From Fodinicurvata halophila (GTDB taxonomy: Bacteria > Pseudomonadota > Alphaproteobacteria > Kiloniellales > DSM-21159): DNA of 64,000 nt. The translations under genes and the position numbers were made by a program. A model generated the notes under the pieces. That model was not told the origin of the DNA. It saw only the letters and a list, made by a program, of their open reading frames with translations, and searched no databases. Shown here one piece after another: positions 36,460-44,628 of this stretch. Location of the stretch: positions 79,710-143,709 of the forward strand of contig NZ_JBHSCW010000008.1 in the NCBI RefSeq assembly GCF_042651425.1, given 5' to 3'. Each line of letters starts with the position of its first letter. Within the stretch, counting starts at the first letter, position 1.

Positions 36460-39400
36460 TCAAGCTCCCTTTCCAGCTATCTCGCTCAGCCGAGCATAGG
36501 CCGTATTGGCCCGTGGTTTCCAGAGCCCACGTTCAAGAGCTTCGTTCATGCGCTCCGCCATTTCCCTCAACGCATCCGGATTGTGATTTTCCAGAAAGTC
36601 CAGGACCTCGGCATTGTCCAGGTAGGCCTCGAAAACGGCGTCGAAGTGATGATCGCGCACGGCATGGGTCGTGGCGGCGAAGGCGAAGAGATAGTCCACC
36701 GTGGCGGCCATCTCGAAGGCACCCTTGTAGCCGTGGCGCATGACCCCCGCGATCCACTTGGGATTGACCACGCGCGCCCGGACAACGCGGCCGATCTCTT
36801 CCTGCAAGGTGCGGATAACCGGCCGCTCGGGGCGCGAATGGTCGTTGTGATAGACCGTGGGCGCCTTGCCCGACAGGGATTCGATGGACACCGAAAGCCC
36901 GCCCTCGAACTGGTAATAGTCGTCCGAGTCCAGCAGGTCGTGCTCGCGGTTGTCCTGATTGTGCACCACCGCTTCCACGGCCCCCAGGCGTTCCTCGAAC
37001 AGCCCGTGTTCGGCTGCACCCTGGGCCCCCTGGCCATAGGCATAGCCGCCCCAGGCGACATAGGCGCGGGCCAGGTCGGCACCACTGTCCCATCCCTTCT
37101 CGTCGATCAGGGCCTGGAGGCCGGCTCCGTAGGCGCCGGGCTTGGAGCCGAAGACGCGATAGCCCGCCCGCTGCCGCGCCGCGGCCTCGTCAACGCCCTC
37201 GGCCGTCAGCTCTGCTGCGTCGGCCTTCACGCGGGCTGCCAGGGGATTCTTGGCCTCGGGCTCATCCAATTCGGCTACGGCACGGACGGCAGAATCGAAC
37301 AGGTCGATCTGGGAGGGGAAGGCATCGCGGAAGAAGCCGGAGATACGCAGGGTCACGTCCACCCGCGGCCGGTCCAGAACCGACAGCGGCAGGACCTCGA
37401 AGCCAGTCACCCGGCGCGAGGCCGTCTCCCAGGTCGGCTGCACGCCCAGCAGGGCCAGCGCCTGGGCGATGTCGTCACCGCCGGTGCGCATGTTGGCCGT
37501 GCCCCAGGCCGAGAGCGCCAGGGTTTTCGGCCAGCCGCCATGTTCCTGCCGGTGCCGCTCCAGCAGGCGGGTGGCGGATTTCCAGCCCAGCGTCCAGGCG
37601 GCCGGTGTCGGCACCACGCGGCTGTCCACGGAATAGAAGTTGCGCCCCGTGGGCAGGACGTCCGGGCGCCCGCGTGTGGGCGCGCCCGAAGGCCCGGGCA
37701 GGACGAAACGTCCCTCCAGCGCCTGCAGGATGCCGTCGATCTCGGCCGTGCCGCAGGCCTCGACGGCGGGTCGGATGGCCTGTGCCAGGCTGTCCAGCAC
37801 GGCCCGGGTCCGCGGCCAGCTCTCCGGCGCCGTCTGCGTACCGGCCACCAACTCGCGCGCAAGCCCTTCCAGGCGTTCCACCGTGTCACCCGCGGTGCGC
37901 CAGCGTCCCTCGCCCTGCAGCACCTCAGGATACGGTCCCTCCCAGGGCGTCGCGAAATCGCAGTCCAGTGGATCGAAGTCGAGTTCCAGATCGGCCGTCA
38001 ACGCGCGCAACAGCGAGGCATCCCCGCCTTCGCCCTTGCCCCGCGGGATCCGCACCAGCGCCACCAGCAGGTCCGTCAACTGGTCGCCACCGGGCGACTG
38101 GCCGAAGATATGCAGCCCGTCGCGGATCTGCATCTCCTTCAGCTCGCAGAGATGGTTGTCCAGCTTGGCCAGGGCCTGGTCCTCGTCGTCGCTCTCGGAG
38201 ATGCCACAGTCGCTGTCCAGGCCCAGCCGGCGAGTAACGTCCAGGATATCCTGGCGCAGCACCTTGATGCGGCGTGGATCCACGCCGGCGGCCTCGTAGT
38301 ACTCGTCGACCAGCAGTTCCAGGTCCTTCAGCGGCCCGTAGGTCTCGGCCCGGGTCAGCGGCGGCGTCAGGTGGTCGATGATGACCGCTTGGGCCCGGCG
38401 CTTGGCCTGTGTCCCCTCGCCCGGATCGTTCACGATGAAGGGATAGATGTGCGGCATGGGCCCCAGGGCCGCCTCGGGGAAACAGCCCGCGGACAGTGCC
38501 AGCGCCTTGCCCGGCAGCCATTCCAGGTTTCCGTGCTTGCCCATGTGCACTACGGCGTCGGACTCCAGCTGCAGCCAGGCATAGAAGGCCAGGTAGGCAT
38601 GGGGCGGCACCAGGTCGGGGTCGTGATAGCTGCGCTCGGGGTCGATGTTGTAACCGCGGGCCGGCTGCAGGCACACCAAGACCTTGCCCAGCCGGAAGGC
38701 CGGCAGGGCGAAGGCCCCGCAGTCCAGCTCGCCGTGCAGGTAGAAGGGATCGGCCTCGGGCGGGCCCCAGCGCTCGATCACGGCCTCCTGCAGCGCCTGG
38801 GGCAGGCTGCCGAAGAAGAACTCGTACTCCGGCCGGGGCAAGGTCTCGCGAATCTCGCGGCCCTCCAGTCCCGCATTGGTCGGTCCTTCCGCCATATGGG
38901 CAACGAGGCGGTCGCCATCGGGCGGCAGGTCGCGGACATCGTAGCCGGCGGCCGCCATGGCCTGCAGCAGGATCACGGTCCCGGCCGGGGTATCCAACCC
39001 CACGCCGTTGCCCATGCGACCGTCGCGGTTCGGGTAATTGGCAAGCACCAGCGCGATGCGGCGCTCGCCCACGGCTTTGTCCCGCAATTTCAGCCAGTGC
39101 GCCGCCAGCCGGGCCACGAAAGTGATGCGATCGGCCACCGGCTCGTATCGCACCAACGAAGTCTGGGTCGCGGGATCGTAGAGCGACTCCCCCTTGAAGG
39201 AGACGGCCCGCGTCAACAGGCGTCCGTCCACCTCCGGCAAGGCAACGTTCATGGCAATGTCACGCGCTGCCAGGCCCTGGCTGCCCTCTTCCCAGCTGCC
39301 TCGATCCGATCCGGCAAAGACCACCTGGAGGACCGGGGCATCGATGCTGTCGAAAGGCGTCGCGCTGCGCTCTGCCGCAGGGCTGGAGACTGCAAAGCCG

Positions 39401-40197
39401 GTGGCATTCAGGACCACTCCGGCGCCTGCCTCTTCCAACAGCGCCTGCAGCGTACTGGCCGAGACTTCTTCCTTCAGGCTGGCGCAGTAGATCGGCAGGG
39501 GATTGATCCCTTCCTTGCGCAAGGCCTCGACCAGGGCGTCCACGGGGGCCAGATTTCCTGCCTGCAGCAGCGCTCGATAGAAGACGATGGCCGCAACCGG
39601 CGCCCCCTCGATCCACTCGGCCTTCAGGCGGTCCAGGTCAGGTTGTTCCAGTCCCGGCCAATAGGGTCCGGCCCGCAGCAAGGGCGCCGGCTCTTTCCAG
39701 CTGCGCTCGACCTCCAGCAGGCTGCAGGCGTAGGCCAACAGGTTGCGGGCGTTCTCCGGCCCGCCGTGGATACAGTACTGCCACAGACGCGTACAGGCCT
39801 CTTCCCCGAGCGTACTGCCCTTCATAAGGTCCGGGTCCGGCTTGTCATCCCCGGGCAGCAGCGCCAGCGACACATCCCGTTCGCGTGCCAGAGCTTCCAG
39901 CTGCTCGACGCCATAGGACCAATAGCCGCGCCCACCGAGCACACGTACAACGACCAGCCGCGCCTCTTCCACGACCTGCTCCAGATAGAGATCCACCGAC
40001 ATGGGGTGACTGAGCTGCATCAGGTTGGCCAGACGCAGGCTGAGTCCTGGTTCCGCCAGTTCCCCCCACGCCGTGGACAGACTGGCCAGTTCCGTGTCGG
40101 CGGCCGATAGAAAGACGATGTCTCCGGGCGTCTGGCCGAGATCCACAGCCTCACTGCCATCGGAAACCCGGCCGGGCTGTGCCGCCAGAAGGTGCAT
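36460..40197 (-). CDS. cobN: Cobaltochelatase subunit CobN
   Basis: A 1245-aa large subunit of the ATP-dependent cobaltochelatase of the aerobic cobalamin pathway, working with CobS and CobT, which are not in the window. The length is normal, and the chelatase core includes YHDPDLVPPHAYLAFYAWLQ, HMGKHGNLEWLPGKALALS and NDPGEGTQAKRRAQAVIIDHL. The C-terminus contains the typical VRDHHFDAVFEAYLDN-like segment. cobW lies upstream by 30 bp and cobO follows by 5 bp. The presence of cobN marks the oxygen-dependent route. Confidence 0.97.
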   Translation of the reverse strand: MHLLAAQPGRVSDGSEAVDLGQTPGDIVFLSAADTELASLSTAWGELAEPGLSLRLANLMQLSHPMSVDLYLEQVVEEARLVVVRVLGGRGYWSYGVEQLEALARERDVSLALLPGDDKPDPDLMKGSTLGEEACTRLWQYCIHGGPENARNLLAYACSLLEVERSWKEPAPLLRAGPYWPGLEQPDLDRLKAEWIEGAPVAAIVFYRALLQAGNLAPVDALVEALRKEGINPLPIYCASLKEEVSASTLQALLEEAGAGVVLNATGFAVSSPAAERSATPFDSIDAPVLQVVFAGSDRGSWEEGSQGLAARDIAMNVALPEVDGRLLTRAVSFKGESLYDPATQTSLVRYEPVADRITFVARLAAHWLKLRDKAVGERRIALVLANYPNRDGRMGNGVGLDTPAGTVILLQAMAAAGYDVRDLPPDGDRLVAHMAEGPTNAGLEGREIRETLPRPEYEFFFGSLPQALQEAVIERWGPPEADPFYLHGELDCGAFALPAFRLGKVLVCLQPARGYNIDPERSYHDPDLVPPHAYLAFYAWLQLESDAVVHMGKHGNLEWLPGKALALSAGCFPEAALGPMPHIYPFIVNDPGEGTQAKRRAQAVIIDHLTPPLTRAETYGPLKDLELLVDEYYEAAGVDPRRIKVLRQDILDVTRRLGLDSDCGISESDDEDQALAKLDNHLCELKEMQIRDGLHIFGQSPGGDQLTDLLVALVRIPRGKGEGGDASLLRALTADLELDFDPLDCDFATPWEGPYPEVLQGEGRWRTAGDTVERLEGLARELVAGTQTAPESWPRTRAVLDSLAQAIRPAVEACGTAEIDGILQALEGRFVLPGPSGAPTRGRPDVLPTGRNFYSVDSRVVPTPAAWTLGWKSATRLLERHRQEHGGWPKTLALSAWGTANMRTGGDDIAQALALLGVQPTWETASRRVTGFEVLPLSVLDRPRVDVTLRISGFFRDAFPSQIDLFDSAVRAVAELDEPEAKNPLAARVKADAAELTAEGVDEAAARQRAGYRVFGSKPGAYGAGLQALIDEKGWDSGADLARAYVAWGGYAYGQGAQGAAEHGLFEERLGAVEAVVHNQDNREHDLLDSDDYYQFEGGLSVSIESLSGKAPTVYHNDHSRPERPVIRTLQEEIGRVVRARVVNPKWIAGVMRHGYKGAFEMAATVDYLFAFAATTHAVRDHHFDAVFEAYLDNAEVLDFLENHNPDALREMAERMNEALERGLWKPRANTAYARLSEIAGKGA

Positions 40198-40227
40198 GAT
40201 TGTTGCCTGTCCCTGTCTTGTCGCCGT

Positions 40228-41277
40228 TCAGGCGGCGGCCTGTTCGCGCGCCAGGGCGTTCCGGATGGCGCTCTCGTCCAGTCCCGTCTCGCCGATAATG
40301 ACCAGGCGTGTGGTCCGTGGCTCGGCCTCCCGCCAGTCGCGATCGAAGTAATGCTGGAAACGGGGACCGACACCCTGCACCACCAGGCGCATCTCCTTGC
40401 CGGCAATCGCGGCAAATCCCTTCACCCTCAAGACGCCGAAGCGCGCCGAAAGCGGAGTCACGAGATCGAGCAGGGCCTGCGGGGATTCGCATTCCCCCAA
40501 CTCCACCACGAAAGACTCGAAATCGTCGTGATCATGATCGTCATCGCCATCATGGTGCGAGGGACGGCTGTCCAGGTCGTCCTCGGCGCCAGCGCCCAGT
40601 CCTAGTAGCACGCGCGGGTCCAGATGGCCTTGCGTGGCGGCCACGGCCGGCACGCCCTTGCGCAGATAGCCGTGGGTGGTTTCCAGCACTTTGCGATAGC
40701 CGTCCTCATCCAGCAGGTCGCGCTTGTTGACCACCACCAGGTCGGCACAGCTGAGCTGCTCCTCGAACAGTTCTTCCAGCGGGCTTTCATGATCAAGCGC
40801 CGGGTCTGCCTGGCGCTGGGCCTGCACAGCGTCAAGCGAACTGGTGAACACTCCGGCCTCTACGGCAGGACCGTCGACCACGGCAACGACCCCGTCCACC
40901 GTCACGCGATTGCGCACGTCCGGCCAACCGAAGGCCTTCACCAGGGGCTTGGGCAAGGCCAGCCCCGAGGTCTCTATGATGATGTGATCGGGCGGGTCCG
41001 GGCGATCGATCAGCTTCTGGATTGTCGGCAGGAAGTCGTCGGCCACCGTGCAGCAGATACAGCCGTTGGCCAGCTCCAGCACGTCATCGTCGCTGCAGCC
41101 TTCGACGCCGCAGCCCTTCAGGATTTCCCCGTCAACGCCAACGTCTCCGAACTCGTTGATGACCAGGGCCAGACGGCGCCCGCCGGCGTTCTCAAGCAGC
41201 GAGCGGATCAGGGTGGTCTTTCCCGCCCCCAGGAAACCCGTGATCACGGTGGCAGGTATCTTCGCGAGATCTTTCAT
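40228..41277 (-). CDS. cobW: Cobalamin biosynthesis GTPase CobW
   Basis: A 349-aa G3E-family metallochaperone thought to supply cobalt to the chelatase. Walker A is GFLGAGKTTL, the metal motif CxCC appears in NGCICCTV, and the base-recognition NKRD is in VVNKRDLLDEDG. Before the C-terminal domain is a His/Asp-rich metal-binding loop (HHDGDDDHDHDD). Its ATG overlaps the cobU stop (ATGA), so the two are coupled. Confidence 0.96.
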   Translation of the reverse strand: MKDLAKIPATVITGFLGAGKTTLIRSLLENAGGRRLALVINEFGDVGVDGEILKGCGVEGCSDDDVLELANGCICCTVADDFLPTIQKLIDRPDPPDHIIIETSGLALPKPLVKAFGWPDVRNRVTVDGVVAVVDGPAVEAGVFTSSLDAVQAQRQADPALDHESPLEELFEEQLSCADLVVVNKRDLLDEDGYRKVLETTHGYLRKGVPAVAATQGHLDPRVLLGLGAGAEDDLDSRPSHHDGDDDHDHDDFESFVVELGECESPQALLDLVTPLSARFGVLRVKGFAAIAGKEMRLVVQGVGPRFQHYFDRDWREAEPRTTRLVIIGETGLDESAIRNALAREQAAA

Positions 41278-41834
41278 CTGTCTGTCCCTTCCGGGGTTTT
41301 GAGAGTGAGCGGTAGGCCGGCTGCCAGGAAGACCACCTGATCGGCGGCGGCAGCCAATTGTTGATTGAGATATCCGGCATGATCGCGGAAGGACCGCGCC
41401 AGCGCATTGTCGGGCACGATGCCGAGACCGACCTCGTTGGAAACCATGACCAGAGGAGCGTCAAGATTCGGTAGCAATGCCAGCAGGCCGCCGATCTCGC
41501 GCATGACGTCGCGATCCTCCAGCATCAGATTGCTGAGCCAGAGCGTGAGACAATCCACCAGGACAGGACGTCCTGCAACATCGGCGGACTGGAGGACCTC
41601 CCCCAGTGCCATCGGGGCCTCGAACGTCGTCCATTGCGCTCCCCGACGCGCGCGATGGGCGGCAATGCGCGCCTCCATTTCCGCGTCGAAAGCTTGGGCG
41701 GTCGCGATATAGGCACAGCTCGTGCCCTCAGCCTCGATCAAGCTCTCTGCATGGCGGCTCTTGCCCGAGCGCGCGCCCCCCAGCACCAATGTCAGGGGTG
41801 GCAACTGCAGAGCTTCCTTCTCGATGGCTGACAT
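41274..41834 (-). CDS. cobU: Bifunctional adenosylcobinamide kinase / adenosylcobinamide-phosphate guanylyltransferase
   Basis: A 186-aa enzyme that phosphorylates adenosylcobinamide and then adds GMP, preparing the nucleotide loop. The P-loop is VLGGARSGKSRHAE, followed by YIATAQAFDAEMEARIAAHRARR and LVDCLTLWLSNL. Its start at 41834 follows a hairpin that overlaps the likely ribosome binding site and a cobalamin riboswitch, so it is the regulated head gene of the cobU-cobW-cobN-cobO-cobQ run. Confidence 0.96.
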   Translation of the reverse strand: MSAIEKEALQLPPLTLVLGGARSGKSRHAESLIEAEGTSCAYIATAQAFDAEMEARIAAHRARRGAQWTTFEAPMALGEVLQSADVAGRPVLVDCLTLWLSNLMLEDRDVMREIGGLLALLPNLDAPLVMVSNEVGLGIVPDNALARSFRDHAGYLNQQLAAAADQVVFLAAGLPLTLKTPEGTDR

Positions 41835-41845
41835 GCCGCTGGAGT

Positions 41846-41869
41846 CTCCTGTCCCTCAGGCAGGACAGG
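41846..41869 (-). promoter_or_regulatory. Hairpin covering the cobU ribosome binding site (candidate expression platform)
   Basis: On the minus strand CCTGTCC (41869-41863) can pair with GGACAGG (41854-41848), and the 3' arm runs straight into AGGAG (41850-41846), the Shine-Dalgarno of cobU. Pairing would hide part of that site. Confidence 0.55.
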
Positions 41870-41944
41870 CGACGCGGTGCAGCTTTGAAGGAAAGGCTGG
41901 AGTCCGGCGCCGCCGGTGCACCCCGCCCGGCGTTCAAATGCAGA

Positions 41945-42110
41945 CTTTCGGGCAGGTTTCCTGGCTCACGGGTCATCGTCCGACGCTCCTGGCCTTCCCG
42001 ATGCATTCACCAGTGGCCTCTTGTCGTCGCGCCGGACTCGCCGTTTACAGTTGCGGGGGCAGCCACGGCCTTGGCCGGAGTCTTCCGACCGCACCGCGTT
42101 CCCTCTCCCG
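41945..42110 (-). ncRNA. Cobalamin (AdoCbl) riboswitch
   Basis: Read on the minus strand it shows the conserved order of the class: GAACGCGGTGCGG, then GCTGCCCCCGCAACTGTAA, GGCGAGTCC, GCCACTGG, GGGAAGGC, GATGACCCGTGAGCC and the B12 box GCCAGGAAACCTGCC (41965-41951). It lies about 110 nt upstream of cobU and should repress the cob run when cobalamin is plentiful. Exact ends are approximate. Confidence 0.95.
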
Positions 42111-42160
42111 ATAATCCTGCCTTAACCTTAGGAAGTCCCCCTCAGGGAAGTCAACGACTC

Positions 42161-42613
42161 TTACTGATAGAATTCGACCTCTGTGCGATTGGCGAGCTCC
42201 AGGATATCGGCACAGTCCTCCCGTTCGCCGGAAGCATCGGCACAGGGCGAAACACCATTGACCAGCATGCGATCGATATCGGCGCACTGCTGCTCGGAGA
42301 AATCGAAGAACTTGACCGTCGAACGTCCCGTCTCCAGGGGAGCTGCCTCGATGGCGATGCGGCGGCTGATCACGCCCTCCGCATCGAACAGGACCAGATC
42401 GAGCCGGAACTGATCGAAGTCGCTGCCGCTGTCATTCTTGAACAGCATATAGGCCCGGCAGGTCTGGTCGACCTGTTCCAGCTTGTTGAGCTCCAGCGTG
42501 ACACCTTCTGCCGGCGCCGCCTCTTCCATATCGTCCTGGGCTGCGGCGCTCATGGCCAAGCCCCCCGTTACAAGCCCGGACAACGCCATGGCCAGCAGTT
42601 TGTTTCGCTTCAT
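42161..42613 (-). CDS. Exported hypothetical protein with four Cys
   Basis: A 150-aa protein beginning with a Sec signal peptide (MKRNKLLAMALSGLVTGGLA), cleavage likely near AAA-QDD. The mature part carries QTCRAYMLFKND, LDLVLFDAEGVISRR and two later Cys in CADI...CADAS and CADIL, which might form disulfides. The pattern recurs among exported alphaproteobacterial proteins of unknown function that I cannot name. It is upstream of the riboswitch, on the same strand, and reads toward it. Confidence 0.75.
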   Translation of the reverse strand: MKRNKLLAMALSGLVTGGLAMSAAAQDDMEEAAPAEGVTLELNKLEQVDQTCRAYMLFKNDSGSDFDQFRLDLVLFDAEGVISRRIAIEAAPLETGRSTVKFFDFSEQQCADIDRMLVNGVSPCADASGEREDCADILELANRTEVEFYQ

Positions 42614-42695
42614 TCTCTGCCTCCCGCTTGCTGTTGTTTCACTTCTCCAGTGCTCCCCCGGCAGGACACCTCCGGGCATTTGTCAAAAGCACCTC

Positions 42696-43466
42696 TCAGG
42701 CATGGACCGCCATGCCGATGGGACCCTCCGAGCGCCCTTCCAGCAACTGCCTCAGATGTGACTCCGAAGCTTGGCGAGCTGCCTCGGTCGACCCATTCCA
42801 AATGATCCGACCGTCATACAGCATGGCCAGATCGTCGTAAAATTCCAAGGCCGAAGACATCTCCGTCATGATACTGAAGACCGTGACCTGATGCTCTTGG
42901 ACAATCCGGCGGATGAGGGAATTGGTATGCCTGGTCATGATCGGGTCCAACCCATCGGTCGGAGCATCGAGGATCAGGATGTCGGGGTTCATGGCGAAGG
43001 CCCGAGCCAGGGCAACGCGCTTCTGCATGCCGCCTGACAGCTCAGCCGGATAGCGCTCGCCCACCTGGGAGCTCAGGCCGAACAGGCCCAGTTTTTCGCG
43101 CGCCACCTCCCGCGCCTCCTGGCGAGAAACCTCGCCGCGGTTGAGAAGGCGAAAAGCGACATTCTCCCAGACCGGAAGACTGTCGAAGAGCGCATTCTGC
43201 TGGAACACCACGCCGATTCGGTCGTCCAGGCGCTCTCTCTCCGCGCGGGATAAATCATCCAGGGAACGTCCTTCCACCTGGACGTCGCCACCGTCGGGCT
43301 CCAACAGGCCCAACAGGCACTTGATGAGGACAGACTTCCCTGAAGAAGACGGGCCGACCAGGACGGTACCGCGTTGCGGCGCGATCTCCAGGTCGATCTG
43401 CTTGAGAACCGTCTTCTCTCCAAAGGTCTTGCGCAGGCCGCGCAAGGATACCAGGGACTCAGGCAA
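42696..43466 (-). CDS. Orphan MlaF/Mkl-like ABC ATPase with degenerate catalytic residues
   Basis: A 256-aa ABC ATPase of the Mkl/MlaF type (LSGGMQKRVALARAF signature at 143-157). Walker A is GPSSSGKS (38-45) and the Q-loop VVFQQNALFD is present. The Walker B region reads ILILDAPTDGLDP, so the catalytic Glu is Ala168, and the switch region reads SIMTEM where SITHDM is expected, so the H-loop His is Thr201. No MlaE permease or MlaD gene is adjacent. Start chosen at TTG 43466, with GGGAG 6 bp upstream; an ATG at 43547 lacks a ribosome binding site. Confidence 0.85.
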   Translation of the reverse strand: MPESLVSLRGLRKTFGEKTVLKQIDLEIAPQRGTVLVGPSSSGKSVLIKCLLGLLEPDGGDVQVEGRSLDDLSRAERERLDDRIGVVFQQNALFDSLPVWENVAFRLLNRGEVSRQEAREVAREKLGLFGLSSQVGERYPAELSGGMQKRVALARAFAMNPDILILDAPTDGLDPIMTRHTNSLIRRIVQEHQVTVFSIMTEMSSALEFYDDLAMLYDGRIIWNGSTEAARQASESHLRQLLEGRSEGPIGMAVHA

Positions 43467-43902
43467 TCGCTGCTCCCGAAATTCTTGGCAGTTGAGTTCA
43501 CACCGCCAGGCACCCACCTGCCTGTCCGGCGCCGAGAGGCCATACAATAGAGCAAACAGCCGGGATTGTAACCTCGTGCGAAGACGAACTCCGGCGTGTG
43601 GGATATCGATCTCACATATGCTTTATGCGCTGCAATATGAATTGCATTTTGCAGCTATTCATGAAAACTCCGGAGCGTGGGCATGAACGGGCATCGCCGA
43701 ATACGGGACTGCGTCGGGATGGACCAATAGCCATGCGGGTTTACGAAAAAGGCGGCAAGATGCCGCGCATTCTGGCCCATAGGTTGCATTGAGGCTGTAG
43801 ACGCCGCGTGCCACGGGCGCGTAAGATAGTCACGAAAGGCGTCAACGCAGAATGGGGAATGCCGAAGGCCAACCCCGCCTAACAGGAAAGGCTCACAGGA
43901 AG
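43467..43902. other. 436-bp intergenic region with nested palindrome
   Basis: No convincing gene. It contains the palindrome listed separately (43629-43655) and a short hairpin GCGGCA/TGCCGC (43752-43766). It separates the divergent ABC ATPase and XRE genes, so promoters for both should lie here. Confidence 0.6.
43617..43655. promoter_or_regulatory. Nested palindrome, related to the phasin operator
   Basis: GCTGCAA (43629-43635) and TTGCAGC (43649-43655) form an inverted repeat, with GCAAT/ATTGC nested inside. The preceding ATATGCTTTATG matches 9-10 bases at the phasin operator (ATGCTTTATG at 22099-22108), and both are followed by a CTGCA core. It lies between the divergent ABC ATPase and XRE genes. 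Confidence 0.4.
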
Positions 43903-44256
43903 ATGTACCACAAAACCGACATCCATATTGGCCACCGCCTGCGCGAACGCCGTGTGGCCCTGGGTCTCAGCCAGAGCGAACTGGCCGACAAGCTTGGCGT
44001 CAGCTTTCAGCAGGTGCAGAAGTACGAAAGCGGGGCCAACCGCATCAGCGGCAGCCGCCTCTGGGATATCAGCACGGCCCTGGAAACGCCGGTGAGTTAT
44101 TTCTTCGAAGGCTTGGACAGTGAAGGCTTCGGGTCCGACGAGACACCCCTGGACCGTCAGACTCTCGAGCTGGCCCGCGCCGTCGGTTCCATAGAAGACG
44201 AGAACGTGCGCTCGCAGATCGTCAAACTGGTCAAGGCCTTCGCTAAGGCCGGCTGA
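43903..44256 (+). CDS. XRE family helix-turn-helix regulator
   Basis: A 117-aa regulator with an N-terminal Cro/C1 domain: RLRERRVALGLSQSELADKLGVSFQQVQKYESGANRI is a textbook lambda-type motif. It resembles the short alphaproteobacterial XRE regulators with an SDETPLDRQTLELARAVG-like tail. CAGGAAG precedes ATG 43903; the frame remains open to 43852, but without a ribosome binding site. The C-terminal half predicts helices and probably dimerises. Confidence 0.93.
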   Translation: MYHKTDIHIGHRLRERRVALGLSQSELADKLGVSFQQVQKYESGANRISGSRLWDISTALETPVSYFFEGLDSEGFGSDETPLDRQTLELARAVGSIEDENVRSQIVKLVKAFAKAG

Positions 44257-44276
44257 ATTGTCTGATAGCCCCACCC

Positions 44277-44612
44277 TCACCCGATATAGGCCCGGGTGAT
44301 GCGCCGGCGCTCGTCCAGGACCAGGGTCAGGCGGTCTTCGCGGTAATCCATGGTGACCGCCTCACCTTCCTCCACTGCACGCAATTGCAGCCCGGTCAGA
44401 GACGACGTGCAGGCCTCGTCCGGAGTTTTGCCCTCCTGAGCCCCCTCCCGGGATTGAGACCCCTCGTGACGGGCGCTGTGCGCACATCCCGAGAGCGCCA
44501 GACCTCCCAGCACGGCCGAGACACCACCCAATGCACTCCCCAGGAAGCCACGGCGCGAGGGGGCCGCGGCCTCCCCGGAGGCTTCGGTTCCTGAACTCCT
44601 GTCGTTGAGCAT
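44277..44612 (-). CDS. Tat-exported I78-family inhibitor-like lipoprotein
   Basis: A 111-aa protein. The N-terminus carries a Tat motif (SRRGFLGS) and then a lipobox (LALSGC), so it should cross the membrane folded and be lipidated. The last 45 residues (ACTSSLTGLQLRAVEEG, VTMDYREDRLTLVLDERRRI) match the I78 peptidase-inhibitor fold, although the usual closing Cys-Gly is Ile-Gly. Its target, if any, is unknown. It converges with the XRE gene; the ThDP enzyme gene lies downstream on the same strand. Confidence 0.8.
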   Translation of the reverse strand: MLNDRSSGTEASGEAAAPSRRGFLGSALGGVSAVLGGLALSGCAHSARHEGSQSREGAQEGKTPDEACTSSLTGLQLRAVEEGEAVTMDYREDRLTLVLDERRRITRAYIG

Positions 44613-44628
44613 GACCTCCTCCCGATTT

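Noticed and set aside
36583..40110. 1175-codon frame antisense to cobN
   Set aside because: Strikingly long but entirely opposite a well-supported CobN; composition is Arg/Gln/Gly/His-rich, as expected for a GC-rich shadow.
43598..43792. 64-codon frame in the ABC-XRE spacer
   Set aside because: No ribosome binding site, the composition is odd, and it covers the palindrome.
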